Below are positions 14,677 through 22,816 of a DNA stretch of 64,000 nucleotides, one piece after another. The notes beneath the pieces were generated by a model that worked only from the letters and a program-made list of their open reading frames with translations, ran no database searches and was not told the origin of the DNA. This DNA comes from Pseudomonas fluorescens (GTDB lineage Bacteria; Pseudomonadota; Gammaproteobacteria; Pseudomonadales; Pseudomonadaceae). The stretch covers positions 124,001 through 188,000 of the forward strand of contig NZ_LVEJ01000016.1 in the NCBI RefSeq assembly GCF_001648775.1, written 5' to 3'. A program made the translations under genes and the position numbers. The first letter of the stretch is position 1; the number at the start of each line of letters is the position of its first letter.

Positions 14677-16416
14677 ATGCCTGCCGAACTCCCTGATATC
14701 GACTGCGACGTATTGGTCGTCGGTTCTGGCGCCGCCGGGTTGTCAGCCGCCGTGACCGCCGCATGGCATGGATTGAAAGTCATCGTCGTCGAAAAAGACT
14801 CAGTGTTCGGCGGCGCCACCGCCTGGTCGGGCGGTTGGGCGTGGGTGCCGTGCAATCCTTTGGCACGGCGTGCCGGCATCATCGAAGACATCGAACAACC
14901 ACGCACCTATCTGCGCCATGAACTGGGTGAGCATTTTGATCCGGCAATGATCGACGCCTTCCTCGAAGCGGGGCCGCGCATGGTCGCGTTTTTCGAGCAG
15001 CACACCGCCCTGCAATTTGCTGACGGCAACGCCATTGCCGACATTCATGGCGACACGCCGGGTGCCGGCACCGGCGGCCGCTCGGTGATCGCAGCGCCTT
15101 ATGACGGACGCAAGGTCGGACGCCTGCTCAAGCGCCTTCGTACAACGATGCGCGAAACGTCCTTCATGGGCATGCCGATTATGGCCGGGGCGGATCTGTC
15201 GGCATTCCTCAATCTGACCCGCTCATTGAAAGCTGCATGGCACGTGACCCAACGCTTCACTCGACATCTGTTTGACCTTGCCGTGCATGGCCGGGCCATG
15301 CAACTGGTCAACGGTGTGGCGCTGGTGGCACGGCTGGCAAAGTCCGCCGAAGACCTTGGCGTTCTGCTCTGGGAATCGGCGCCTGTGACGGAACTGCTGC
15401 GTGACGGTTCACGCGTTTCGGGCGCCGTGATCAACACTCACAAAGGCCCGGTCCGCATTCATGCACGCAAAGCCGTGGTGCTCGCCGCCGGTGGTTTCGC
15501 CAACGACATCGAGCGGCGCAAAGCCTTGTTCCCACGCACTCCGACCGGCCATGAACACTGGGCACTGCCACCGCTGGCCGTCAACGGCGATGGCCTGCGC
15601 CTGGGCGAAAGCGTTGGCGCACGGGTCAATACCGATGTGGCCTCACCCGTGGCCTGGGCACCGGTATCGCAGGTGCCACATGCCGACGGCAGCACCGGCC
15701 ATTTCCCACACATCATCGAACGCGGAAAACCGGGGATCATCGGCGTGCTGCGTAACGGCCAACGCTTCGTCAACGAAGCCAACGGTTACTACGACTACGT
15801 CAGCGCCATGGTCGATGCGGCGCCGGAAGGTGAGGAGGTCGCCTCGTGGCTGATCTGCACCCACGCCTTTCAACGGCGTTATGGCCTCGGCATATCGAGG
15901 CCGTTTCCGCTGCCCGTGTCAGAATTTATCCGCAGCGGCTATCTGAAAACCGGTAACAGCGTTGAAGAATTGGCCAGCGCTTGTGGCATCGATCCAGGCG
16001 GCTTGCGCCACACCGTCGACGACTACAACCGCCATGCACGCCATGGCGTAGACCCGTTGTTCGGGCGCGGCACAACACCTTACAACCGCAAACAGGGTGA
16101 CCCGGCGAACCTTCCCAACCCTTGCGTTGCCCCAATAGAACACGGCCCTTTTTACGCGGTGAAAGTCCAACCGGGCTGCTTCGGCACCTTCGCCGGGCTC
16201 AGGGTCAACCCGCACGCGCAAGTGCTGGATGCCAACGAACAGCCCATCGCCGGCCTCTACGCCGCCGGCGGTGACATGGCCAGCATCATGGGTGGCCACT
16301 ACCCGGCGGGCGGGATCAACCTCGGCCCGGCCCTGACTTTCGGTTACATCGCCGCCCGGCACATTGCCGGCATGACTGCTTTCGAACAGGAGATCGACCA
16401 TGCAGCACATCGTTAA
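14677..16416 (+). CDS. FAD-dependent oxidoreductase, 3-ketosteroid dehydrogenase/fumarate reductase-like
   Basis: The 579-residue flavoprotein binds FAD through DVLVVGSGAAGLSAAVTAA near residue 12 and closes with a second FAD segment, GLYAAGGDMASIMGGHYPAGG, near 525-550. The GGATAWSGGWAWVP stretch after the Rossmann fold and the GGFANDIERR motif are typical of the FAD-binding-2 family that includes 3-ketosteroid 1-dehydrogenases and fumarate reductase flavoproteins. Such enzymes remove or add hydrogen beside a carbonyl. The ATG at 14677 follows CTGGAG. It overlaps the aldo/keto reductase by 17 bp. The native substrate is unknown; the sugar-type neighbours argue against a steroid. Confidence 0.85.
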   Translation: MPAELPDIDCDVLVVGSGAAGLSAAVTAAWHGLKVIVVEKDSVFGGATAWSGGWAWVPCNPLARRAGIIEDIEQPRTYLRHELGEHFDPAMIDAFLEAGPRMVAFFEQHTALQFADGNAIADIHGDTPGAGTGGRSVIAAPYDGRKVGRLLKRLRTTMRETSFMGMPIMAGADLSAFLNLTRSLKAAWHVTQRFTRHLFDLAVHGRAMQLVNGVALVARLAKSAEDLGVLLWESAPVTELLRDGSRVSGAVINTHKGPVRIHARKAVVLAAGGFANDIERRKALFPRTPTGHEHWALPPLAVNGDGLRLGESVGARVNTDVASPVAWAPVSQVPHADGSTGHFPHIIERGKPGIIGVLRNGQRFVNEANGYYDYVSAMVDAAPEGEEVASWLICTHAFQRRYGLGISRPFPLPVSEFIRSGYLKTGNSVEELASACGIDPGGLRHTVDDYNRHARHGVDPLFGRGTTPYNRKQGDPANLPNPCVAPIEHGPFYAVKVQPGCFGTFAGLRVNPHAQVLDANEQPIAGLYAAGGDMASIMGGHYPAGGINLGPALTFGYIAARHIAGMTAFEQEIDHAAHR

Positions 16417-17233
16417 TGCCCAGGGTTTGAACATGCCGAAACTCGGTCTCGGCACCTGGCCGATGCTCGACGACGAATGCACCCGCGCCGTCGAGCAAGC
16501 GCTGGAATTGGGTTATCGACACATCGACACGGCAGCGGCCTACAACAATGAAGACGCGGTCGGACAAGCATTGGCGAATACGCCGACACCGCGCGAGCAG
16601 ATTCACGTCACCACCAAGGTCTGGTGGGACCAGTTGCAACCCGATGCGATGCGCCATTCCCTGGACCGCAGCCTTACTGCTTTGCGCAGCGACTACGTTG
16701 ACCTGTTCATGATCCACTGGCCGACCACCGACTGGGATTTGCCAAGCACCCTCGCCACGTTGGCCTCCTTCAAGGAGCAAGGCTTGGCACGCAACATCGG
16801 TGTGGCGAATTTTCCTCTGCCGTTGCTGCGCAATGTCGTCGAGGAATATGGGATTGGTCTGTCAGCGATTCAGGTCGAGTACCACGTCCTCCTCGGCCAA
16901 AACGCCCTGCTCGACTACGCCCGCCAACACGACATGGCACTGACGGCCTACACGCCACTGGCACGCAACAAGGTCTCGGACATCCCGCAGATTCAACAGA
17001 TCGCCCAAAAGCACGGCGTGCTGCCGACTCAAGTGGCGTTGAAATGGTTACTCGATCAACCCAACGTCGCGGCGATTCCCAAGGCCAGCAGCCGTGCCAA
17101 TCAACTGGCCAACCTGGCATCACTCAAGGTCGAACTCGACGATGAAGACCGCGCATTGATCGCCGCACTGTCGAAACGCGAACGTCAGGTCAGCCCGGAT
17201 TTTGCCCCCGAGTGGGATGCCTTTGATCGCTAA
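16400..17233 (+). CDS. Aldo/keto reductase (2,5-diketo-D-gluconate reductase B-like)
   Basis: The 277-residue NADPH-dependent carbonyl reductase has the complete catalytic tetrad: Asp43 and Tyr48 in HIDTAAAYNNE, Lys73 in TTKVWW and His106 in FMIHWP. The C-terminal cofactor motif is IPKASSRANQLANL. Length and motifs match DkgB-type AKR5 enzymes. Its start overlaps the flavoprotein by 17 bp with AGGAGA upstream, so the two are coexpressed. In the cluster it would reduce or oxidise a keto-sugar or keto-acid intermediate. Confidence 0.88.
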   Translation: MQHIVNAQGLNMPKLGLGTWPMLDDECTRAVEQALELGYRHIDTAAAYNNEDAVGQALANTPTPREQIHVTTKVWWDQLQPDAMRHSLDRSLTALRSDYVDLFMIHWPTTDWDLPSTLATLASFKEQGLARNIGVANFPLPLLRNVVEEYGIGLSAIQVEYHVLLGQNALLDYARQHDMALTAYTPLARNKVSDIPQIQQIAQKHGVLPTQVALKWLLDQPNVAAIPKASSRANQLANLASLKVELDDEDRALIAALSKRERQVSPDFAPEWDAFDR

Positions 17234-17297
17234 ACCATGACCTGCTGAAAGAAACCCGCCACGGGATTGAATTCGCAGGCCTCGCCATCGTCAATAA

Positions 17298-17333
17298 CAG
17301 GCCCGACCTCGTCAGCACGAGGCCGGGCCTGTT
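17298..17333 (+). terminator. Terminator after the aldo/keto reductase
   Basis: CAGGCCCGACCTCGT pairs with ACGAGGCCGGGCCTG around CAGC, with one A-C mismatch, then GTTTG. It is a strong hairpin with a weak T-tract, 65 bp past the reductase stop. Confidence 0.65.
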
Positions 17334-17425
17334 TGCGTGTGGCCAATAGACGGACGACCGGACTGGCGCCACACTCACACAGCAGCAACACTCATCAGCA
17401 CCCGATACAAACAGAGGATTCCCAC

Positions 17426-18313
17426 ATGCTATGGAAAAAAGGCCGACGCAGTGACAACGTCGTCGATGCCCGTGGTGATGATGCCGGCGGTGGCGGCGGC
17501 ATGCGTTTCGGCGGCGGCAAAGGCCTGAGCCTCGGGGCGATTCTGCTGATCGTCGGTATCGGCTGGATCACCGGGCAGGACCCGTTGCAGATTCTCGGCC
17601 AACTGACCGGGCAAGTGGGTCAGCAACCGGCGCCGACCTCGCAAACCCGACAGGCGCCGCCAGCCAACGATGAACAGGCCGAATTCGTCCGCTCGATCCT
17701 CGGCGATACCGAAGACACCTGGGGCGCGATTTTCCAACAGGCCGGGCGCCAATATAAAGATCCGACCCTGGTGCTGTTCAGCAATCGGGTCAATTCCGCC
17801 TGCGGTCTGGCGACCTCGGCAACCGGTCCGTTCTACTGCCCGGCTGACCAGAAGGTCTATCTGGACATGGCGTTCTTCCAGGAGATGTCGCAACGCTTCA
17901 AGGCCGCCGGTGATTTCGCTCAGGCCTACGTGATCGCTCACGAAGTCGGACACCATGTGCAGACGCTTCTCGGCGTCTCGGCGAAAATTCAGGCAGCCCG
18001 CCAGCAGGGTCGGCAAATGGAAGGTGACGGCGGTTTGCTGGTGCGCCAGGAATTGCAGGCCGACTGCCTTGCCGGCGTCTGGGCCTACAGCGCGCAAAAG
18101 CGTCTGAACTGGCTGGAACCGGGCGACATCGAAGAAGCCTTGAACGCGGCCAACGCCATCGGTGATGATCGCTTGCAACAACAAGGTCAGGGCCGTGTGG
18201 TGCCGGACTCGTTTACCCACGGTACGTCGGCGCAAAGGGTGCGCTGGTTCAAAACCGGATTCGCGCAGGGCCAGGTCGGCCAGTGCGACACCTTCGCGGC
18301 GAAAAACCTGTAA
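17426..18313 (+). CDS. Neutral zinc metallopeptidase, YpfJ family
   Basis: The 295-residue protein has a glycine-rich N terminus, one membrane helix at about 35-50 (LSLGAILLIVGIGWI), a Gln/Pro linker and a metallopeptidase domain. The zinc motif is HEVGHH at residues 172-177 (His172, Glu173, His176); a downstream QELQADCLAGVWA segment supplies the third acidic ligand as in the family. It probably sits in the inner membrane with the catalytic domain in the periplasm. Start ATG 17426 follows AGAGGA. Stop and the next gene's ATG are adjacent (TAAATG), so the pair forms an operon. Physiological substrate is unknown. Confidence 0.87.
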   Translation: MLWKKGRRSDNVVDARGDDAGGGGGMRFGGGKGLSLGAILLIVGIGWITGQDPLQILGQLTGQVGQQPAPTSQTRQAPPANDEQAEFVRSILGDTEDTWGAIFQQAGRQYKDPTLVLFSNRVNSACGLATSATGPFYCPADQKVYLDMAFFQEMSQRFKAAGDFAQAYVIAHEVGHHVQTLLGVSAKIQAARQQGRQMEGDGGLLVRQELQADCLAGVWAYSAQKRLNWLEPGDIEEALNAANAIGDDRLQQQGQGRVVPDSFTHGTSAQRVRWFKTGFAQGQVGQCDTFAAKNL

Positions 18314-19264
18314 ATGCATAAATGGCTTTTGGCTTTACTGATTGTTGGCAGCACCGCGCAAGCCGCCGGTGTCGATGCGATCAGCCCCGGTCGTTTGCAA
18401 CTCAAGGCCGGGGAAATGGCGCTAGGCATCGGACCTGCGCCGGAGAAAATCGAACGCGTGCTGATCGTCATTCATGGCCGATTACGCAACGCCGAGACCT
18501 ATCGCAAAAGCGCCGAGAGCGCTGCAGAGCTGGCGGGACAAACCGCTCATACGCTGGTGATTGCCCCGCAGTTTCTCAATGAAAGCGACGTGGCCCTGTA
18601 TTCGTTGCCGCCGACGCTGCTGCGCTGGCAAGGCAACGAATGGATGGGCGGCGGGTTATCCACAGGACCGAATCCGTTGAGTTCCTACGCGGCGCTCGAT
18701 GAGATCGTCGCGCGGATCAGCGATCGCAAACAGTTTCCCGACGTGAAGCAGATCGTGATTTTCGGCCACTCCGGTGGCGGTCAAGTGGTGCAGCGTTATG
18801 CCCTGCTCGCCAAGGATCAGCCAGCGTTGAAGGCCAACGGCATTCGCCTTCGTTATGTAGTGGCCAATCCGTCTTCCTATGCGTATTTCAATGAGCAACG
18901 ACCGGTGGCGTTCGATCACGCCAAGTGCGTGGGTTTCAATCGCTGGAAGTATGGTCTGTCAGACACGCCGGTGTACGCCGGTGGGCAAACGCCGTTGCAG
19001 CTTGAAAGCAGTTACGTCAAACGCGAGGTGATTTATCTGCTCGGGCAGCAGGACATCGATCCCAAGCATCCGGCGCTGGACAAGGGTTGTGAAGCCGAGG
19101 CGCAAGGTGCGTATCGCCTGGAGCGTGGGAAGTTGTACTTCGGGTATTTGCTGCGCCGGCATCCGGAAGGGGTGAATCAGCGGCTGGTGGAAGTGCCGGG
19201 GGTCGGGCATAACGGCGATGGGATGTTGACCTCGCCGGAGGGGCAGAAGGCGTTGTTTGAATAA
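18314..19264 (+). CDS. Secreted alpha/beta hydrolase-fold protein
   Basis: The 316-residue protein has a signal peptide (residues 1-18, ending TAQAA). An alpha/beta hydrolase fold is suggested by VLIVIHGRLRN (HG oxyanion region), the nucleophile elbow GHSGGG with Ser153, and a late GVGHNGDGM His near the C terminus. No lid family is recognisable, so lipase, esterase and peptidase are all possible. It follows the zinc metallopeptidase with no gap, suggesting both act in the cell envelope. Confidence 0.78.
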   Translation: MHKWLLALLIVGSTAQAAGVDAISPGRLQLKAGEMALGIGPAPEKIERVLIVIHGRLRNAETYRKSAESAAELAGQTAHTLVIAPQFLNESDVALYSLPPTLLRWQGNEWMGGGLSTGPNPLSSYAALDEIVARISDRKQFPDVKQIVIFGHSGGGQVVQRYALLAKDQPALKANGIRLRYVVANPSSYAYFNEQRPVAFDHAKCVGFNRWKYGLSDTPVYAGGQTPLQLESSYVKREVIYLLGQQDIDPKHPALDKGCEAEAQGAYRLERGKLYFGYLLRRHPEGVNQRLVEVPGVGHNGDGMLTSPEGQKALFE

Positions 19265-19291
19265 TAAGCTCTCTGGTGGACCTTATGCCCT

Positions 19292-19359
19292 CTTCGCGAG
19301 CAAGCTCGCTCCCACAGGGGAATGTGTTCCAAATGTGGGAGCGAGCTTGCTCGCGAAGA
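19292..19359. repeat. Paired REP element, outward layout
   Basis: Here the two REP copies are reversed relative to most pairs: TCGCGAGCAAGCTCGCTCCCAC comes first and GTGGGAGCGAGCTTGCTCGCGA second, with only about 20 bp between. It lies between convergent genes. Confidence 0.88.
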
Positions 19360-19382
19360 GGCCAGCTCAGGCACCGGAGATT

Positions 19383-19976
19383 TCAGGCCAGAAGCATCCG
19401 CCGCAACTCGACACAATCCTTCGCATGCCAATCCGTCAACTCCGGCCACGGGTTATCCGGCAGATTCACCAACACCGTTCGCGCGCCCGCTGCTCGCCCG
19501 CAATCCAGATCGAAACGGTAATCACCGACCATGACCATCTCGCTGGCCGGCACTTGCCAGGCGTCTGCCAGTTTCAACAAACCACCCGGATGCGGTTTCG
19601 GCGGCGCTTCGTCGCGGCCCAAAACGTCTTCGACGGCAAAGCAGTCAGCCAGCCCAATCGCCTCCAGCGTCACATGCGCCAGTTCCCGCGCATTGCGGGT
19701 CAGAATGCCAAGGCGATAGCCGCGCGCATGCAGATCGCGCACCAGCTCCACCGCACCGGTCGCCGGGGTCGAACCCTGCGCCAGATCCCTTTCGTGTTCA
19801 AGCAACCAGGCGTGCTTCGCTGCGGCCTCATCTGCCGGCAACGCGGCCAGATGAGTGAGGATGTCGTCCTGCGGCGGAATCGCCAGCGCCACGCGAATCG
19901 CCGCAAAATCATGCACGGCGACGGTCAGCGTGCCGTCCATGTCGAACACCCAGTGCTTCACCTCTTGCAGGCTCAT
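19383..19976 (-). CDS. HAD family hydrolase (phosphoglycolate phosphatase-like)
   Basis: The 197-residue protein has the HAD motifs: I, VFDMDGTLT with Asp12 and Asp14; II, LGILTRNARE; III/IV, KPHPGGLLKLA and MVGDYRFDLDCGRAAG. A helical cap lies between motifs I and II. It belongs to the Gph/PgmB-like group acting on small phosphate esters. The ATG at 19976 overlaps the tesB stop as ATGA, so it is coupled to tesB; the longer open frame inside tesB is rejected. Substrate unknown. Confidence 0.87.
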   Translation of the reverse strand: MSLQEVKHWVFDMDGTLTVAVHDFAAIRVALAIPPQDDILTHLAALPADEAAAKHAWLLEHERDLAQGSTPATGAVELVRDLHARGYRLGILTRNARELAHVTLEAIGLADCFAVEDVLGRDEAPPKPHPGGLLKLADAWQVPASEMVMVGDYRFDLDCGRAAGARTVLVNLPDNPWPELTDWHAKDCVELRRMLLA

Positions 19977-20842
19977 GCCCAATCCTTGCGATGGCGGATC
20001 AAGCCTTCCTGCGTCACCGACGCGACCAGTTGCCCGGCGCGGTTGTACACGCTGCCACGGGAAAACCCGCGGGAATTGCCGGCCCAAGGACTGTCCATCG
20101 CGTAGAGCAACCAGTCATCGGCGCGCAGATCGTTGTGGAACCACAGCGCGTGATCGAGGCTGGCGACCTGCATGTCTTTCTGCCAGACCGACTTGCCGTG
20201 GGGCAGCATCGAGGTGGTCAGCAGGCCGAAGTCCGAGGCGTAGGCCAGCAGGTATTTGTGCAGCGCCGGGATGTCGGCCAGTGCGCCATCAGCGCGAAAC
20301 CACACGTACTTCACCGGATCGGCCGGTTGCGGGTTGTACGGGTCTTTCTCGGTGACCGGGCGCACTTCGATCGGTTTCGGGCACAGCAGTTTTTCACGCA
20401 TGTGTTCCGGAATCAGGTGCGCGCGTTGCTGAGTCAGTTCCAGCTCCGACGGCAGGTTTTCCGGGCCGACCACGACCGGCATCTGACTCTGGTGCTCGAA
20501 GCCTGCCTCGTCGTACTGAAACGAAGCGCTGCAGGTGAAAATCGGGTGGCCCTTCTGAATGGCGGTAACCCGACGCGTGCTGAAACTGCCGCCATCGCGC
20601 ACGCGATCAACCGAATAAACCACCGGCAACTTGGCATCGCCCGGACGCAGGAAATAACCGTGCATGGAATGCACATGACGCGCCTCTTCAACCGTCTGAC
20701 TGGCCGCCGACAGCGACTGGCCGAGCACCTGACCACCGAACAACTGACGGAAACCCAGGTCCTGGCTACGGCCACGGAACAGGTTTTCTTCGATCGGTTC
20801 CAGGGTCAGCAGGTCGACCAGATCTTCCAACACTTGGCTCAT
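19973..20842 (-). CDS. tesB: Acyl-CoA thioesterase II
   Basis: The 289-residue protein is a double hot-dog thioesterase that hydrolyses medium- and long-chain acyl-CoA. N-terminal LEPIEENLFRGRSQDLGFRQLFGGQVLGQ and central VHSMHGYFLRPGD are diagnostic of the TesB family. The C-terminal half holds the usual SLDHALWFHNDLRADDW segment with the catalytic Asp. Length matches E. coli TesB (286). It leads a two-gene operon with the HAD hydrolase. Confidence 0.94.
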   Translation of the reverse strand: MSQVLEDLVDLLTLEPIEENLFRGRSQDLGFRQLFGGQVLGQSLSAASQTVEEARHVHSMHGYFLRPGDAKLPVVYSVDRVRDGGSFSTRRVTAIQKGHPIFTCSASFQYDEAGFEHQSQMPVVVGPENLPSELELTQQRAHLIPEHMREKLLCPKPIEVRPVTEKDPYNPQPADPVKYVWFRADGALADIPALHKYLLAYASDFGLLTTSMLPHGKSVWQKDMQVASLDHALWFHNDLRADDWLLYAMDSPWAGNSRGFSRGSVYNRAGQLVASVTQEGLIRHRKDWA

Positions 20843-20951
20843 TCAGACTCTCCTCACACAAAGCTATGCCGCGCAGTCTTGGCTGCGGCGGCCGATTCAG
20901 ATTCTGGCACGGGCCAATGATATGGCGGCCATTGTAAACGTCCGTGTCGGC

Positions 20952-21521
20952 TTAGCCATGCAAGGTTTGCAGCCATTGTTCCCGAGTGATGCGGTACAGC
21001 ACATGCCGGCGTAGCGGGTGATCGACGGCCAGTTTCGGGTGATCGAAATCATCTTCCGGGGCGTGATGCATGCCAATCGCCTGCATGACTTTCTCCGACG
21101 GCAGATTGCTTTGCGCAGTGAAGGAAACGATTTCCTTCAAGGCCAAGCGGTCAAAGCCGCAACGCAGAGCGGTCCACGCCGCTTCACTGGCATAACCCAG
21201 CCCCCAATGTTCCTTGGCCAGACGCCAGCCGATTTCCACCGCTGGAGTGAACGGCGCATCAAAGCCGACCACGCCGAGTCCGGTGAAACCGATAAATTCG
21301 CCGCTGTCCTTGCGCTCCAGCGCCCACAAGCCGAAACCGTGCTCGGCAAAATGCCCGCGCACGCGGCCGATCATCGAGGCGCTTTCCAATCGGCTCAACG
21401 GTGCCGGAAAATAGCGCATCACCTGAGGATCGGCACACATCGCCGCAAATGCCGGCAAATCCTCGTCCTGCCACTGTCGCATCAGCAGGCGCGCGCTTTG
21501 CAGTTCCAGTATCGGCTCCAT
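20952..21521 (-). CDS. GNAT family N-acetyltransferase (RimJ/RimL type)
   Basis: The 189-residue protein has the GNAT fold of the RimJ-like subgroup: LQSARLLMRQW at the start, GFTGLGVVGF strand, then motif A in WRLAKEHWGLGYASEAAWTAL, which binds acetyl-CoA. The ATG at 21521 follows AGGAG; the longer frame would enter the divergent HDAC-like gene. It probably acetylates a protein N terminus or small amine. Confidence 0.85.
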   Translation of the reverse strand: MEPILELQSARLLMRQWQDEDLPAFAAMCADPQVMRYFPAPLSRLESASMIGRVRGHFAEHGFGLWALERKDSGEFIGFTGLGVVGFDAPFTPAVEIGWRLAKEHWGLGYASEAAWTALRCGFDRLALKEIVSFTAQSNLPSEKVMQAIGMHHAPEDDFDHPKLAVDHPLRRHVLYRITREQWLQTLHG

Positions 21522-21603
21522 CGTGCTCCTCCGTTTCCATGCCGCAAGTCTACATCGCTGGTAGGATCCTTCACTTATTCCTACGTTCCTACACGAAATC
21601 GCC

Positions 21604-22524
21604 ATGCCATTGCCGCTGATCTACCACGAAGACTACAGCCCCGAGTTTCCGGCGGATCACCGCTTCCCGATGGACAAGTTTCGGTTGTTGCGCGATCACC
21701 TGGTCGACAGCGGTTTGACCCGCGACGCCGACCTGTTGCGGCCGGAGATCTGCCCCAACGACATCCTCGCCCTCGCCCATGACCGTGCGTATATCGAACG
21801 CTACATGAGCGGCGAGTTGTCCCGCGAAGACCAGCGGCGCCTTGGCTTGCCATGGAATGAGGCTCTGGCGCGACGTACGGTGCGCGCGGTCGGCGGTTCG
21901 ATTCTGGCCGCGGAGAAAGCCTTGGAGCATGGGCTGGCCTGTCACTTGGCCGGCGGCACTCACCATGCGCATTACGACTATCCGGCAGGCTTCTGCATCT
22001 TCAATGACCTGGCGATCATCAGCCATTACATGCTGCAAAGCGGCCGGGTGAATCGCGTGCTGATCTTCGATTGCGACGTGCATCAGGGTGACGGCACCGC
22101 ACGGATCCTGCATGACACGTCGGAGGCAGTTACCGTTTCCCTGCACTGCGAGAAGAATTTTCCTGCACGAAAAGCGGAAAGTGACTGGGACATTCCGCTG
22201 CCCAAAGGCATGGGCGATGCTGATTATTTGAAAGTGGTCGACGACACACTCAATTACCTGCTGCCGCTGTATCAACCGGATCTGGTGCTGTACGACGCCG
22301 GAGTGGATGTGCACAAGGACGACGCCCTCGGTTATCTGCAACTGACCGACGCAGGCGTCGCTGCTCGTGATGAAAGCGTGATGCGCCATTGTCTGGGCCG
22401 CGATATTCCGGTGATGGGCGTGATCGGCGGCGGCTACAGCAAGGATCGCCACGCCCTCGCCCGCCGCCACGGCATCCTCCATCACAGTGCGCAACGGGTC
22501 TGGCAGTCACACGGTTGTCATTGA
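21604..22524 (+). CDS. Histone deacetylase-like zinc amidohydrolase
   Basis: The 306-residue protein of the HDAC/acetoin-utilisation/acetylpolyamine amidohydrolase superfamily has GTHHAHYDYPAGFCIFND near 118-135 with paired His120-His121. FDCDVHQGDGT gives zinc ligands Asp158 and His160, and DAGVDVHKDD the third Asp. Bacterial members deacetylate polyamines, acetoin-related substrates or lysines. The very short lead sequence and single-domain size match class IV-like bacterial forms. Divergent from the GNAT gene with about 80 bp between, so an acetylation/deacetylation pair is conceivable. Confidence 0.88.
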   Translation: MPLPLIYHEDYSPEFPADHRFPMDKFRLLRDHLVDSGLTRDADLLRPEICPNDILALAHDRAYIERYMSGELSREDQRRLGLPWNEALARRTVRAVGGSILAAEKALEHGLACHLAGGTHHAHYDYPAGFCIFNDLAIISHYMLQSGRVNRVLIFDCDVHQGDGTARILHDTSEAVTVSLHCEKNFPARKAESDWDIPLPKGMGDADYLKVVDDTLNYLLPLYQPDLVLYDAGVDVHKDDALGYLQLTDAGVAARDESVMRHCLGRDIPVMGVIGGGYSKDRHALARRHGILHHSAQRVWQSHGCH

Positions 22525-22660
22525 GCTGTGCTGCTTTACCCACAATCGCTGTGGAACTGCCTGTGGATAACCTGAGTGAAAGGGACTACAGGCCATACCG
22601 GTTATGGCCTGCAGCGCACTGATCATTTTTCAACCACATACTGAGCTCATCAAACTCTCC
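22525..22660. other. Intergenic region with a perfect hairpin
   Basis: CAGGCCATA and TATGGCCTG (22589-22611) form a perfect 9-bp stem around a 5-base loop, 65 bp after the HDAC-like stop. No T-run follows directly, so it is a weak terminator candidate. I see no gene in this stretch. Confidence 0.4.
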
Positions 22661-22749
22661 TGTGGGAGCGAGCCTGCTCGCGAAGGCGTCGGTACACTCA
22701 ACATTTAATTGACTGACCCACCGCTTTCGCGAGCAAGCTCGCTCCCACA
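22661..22749. repeat. Paired REP element, inward layout
   Basis: Inverted REP copies (one GAGCCTGCTC variant, one GAGCAAGCTC) with about 44 bp between. It lies about 70 bp before a flavoprotein start, so it is in a 5' region, unlike most copies here. Confidence 0.9.
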
Positions 22750-22816
22750 AGGATCTCCCACATTGATCTGCGCTGTTAGAATGCGCGCCTTATCCCGCCA
22801 TACCGCAGCGCACGCC

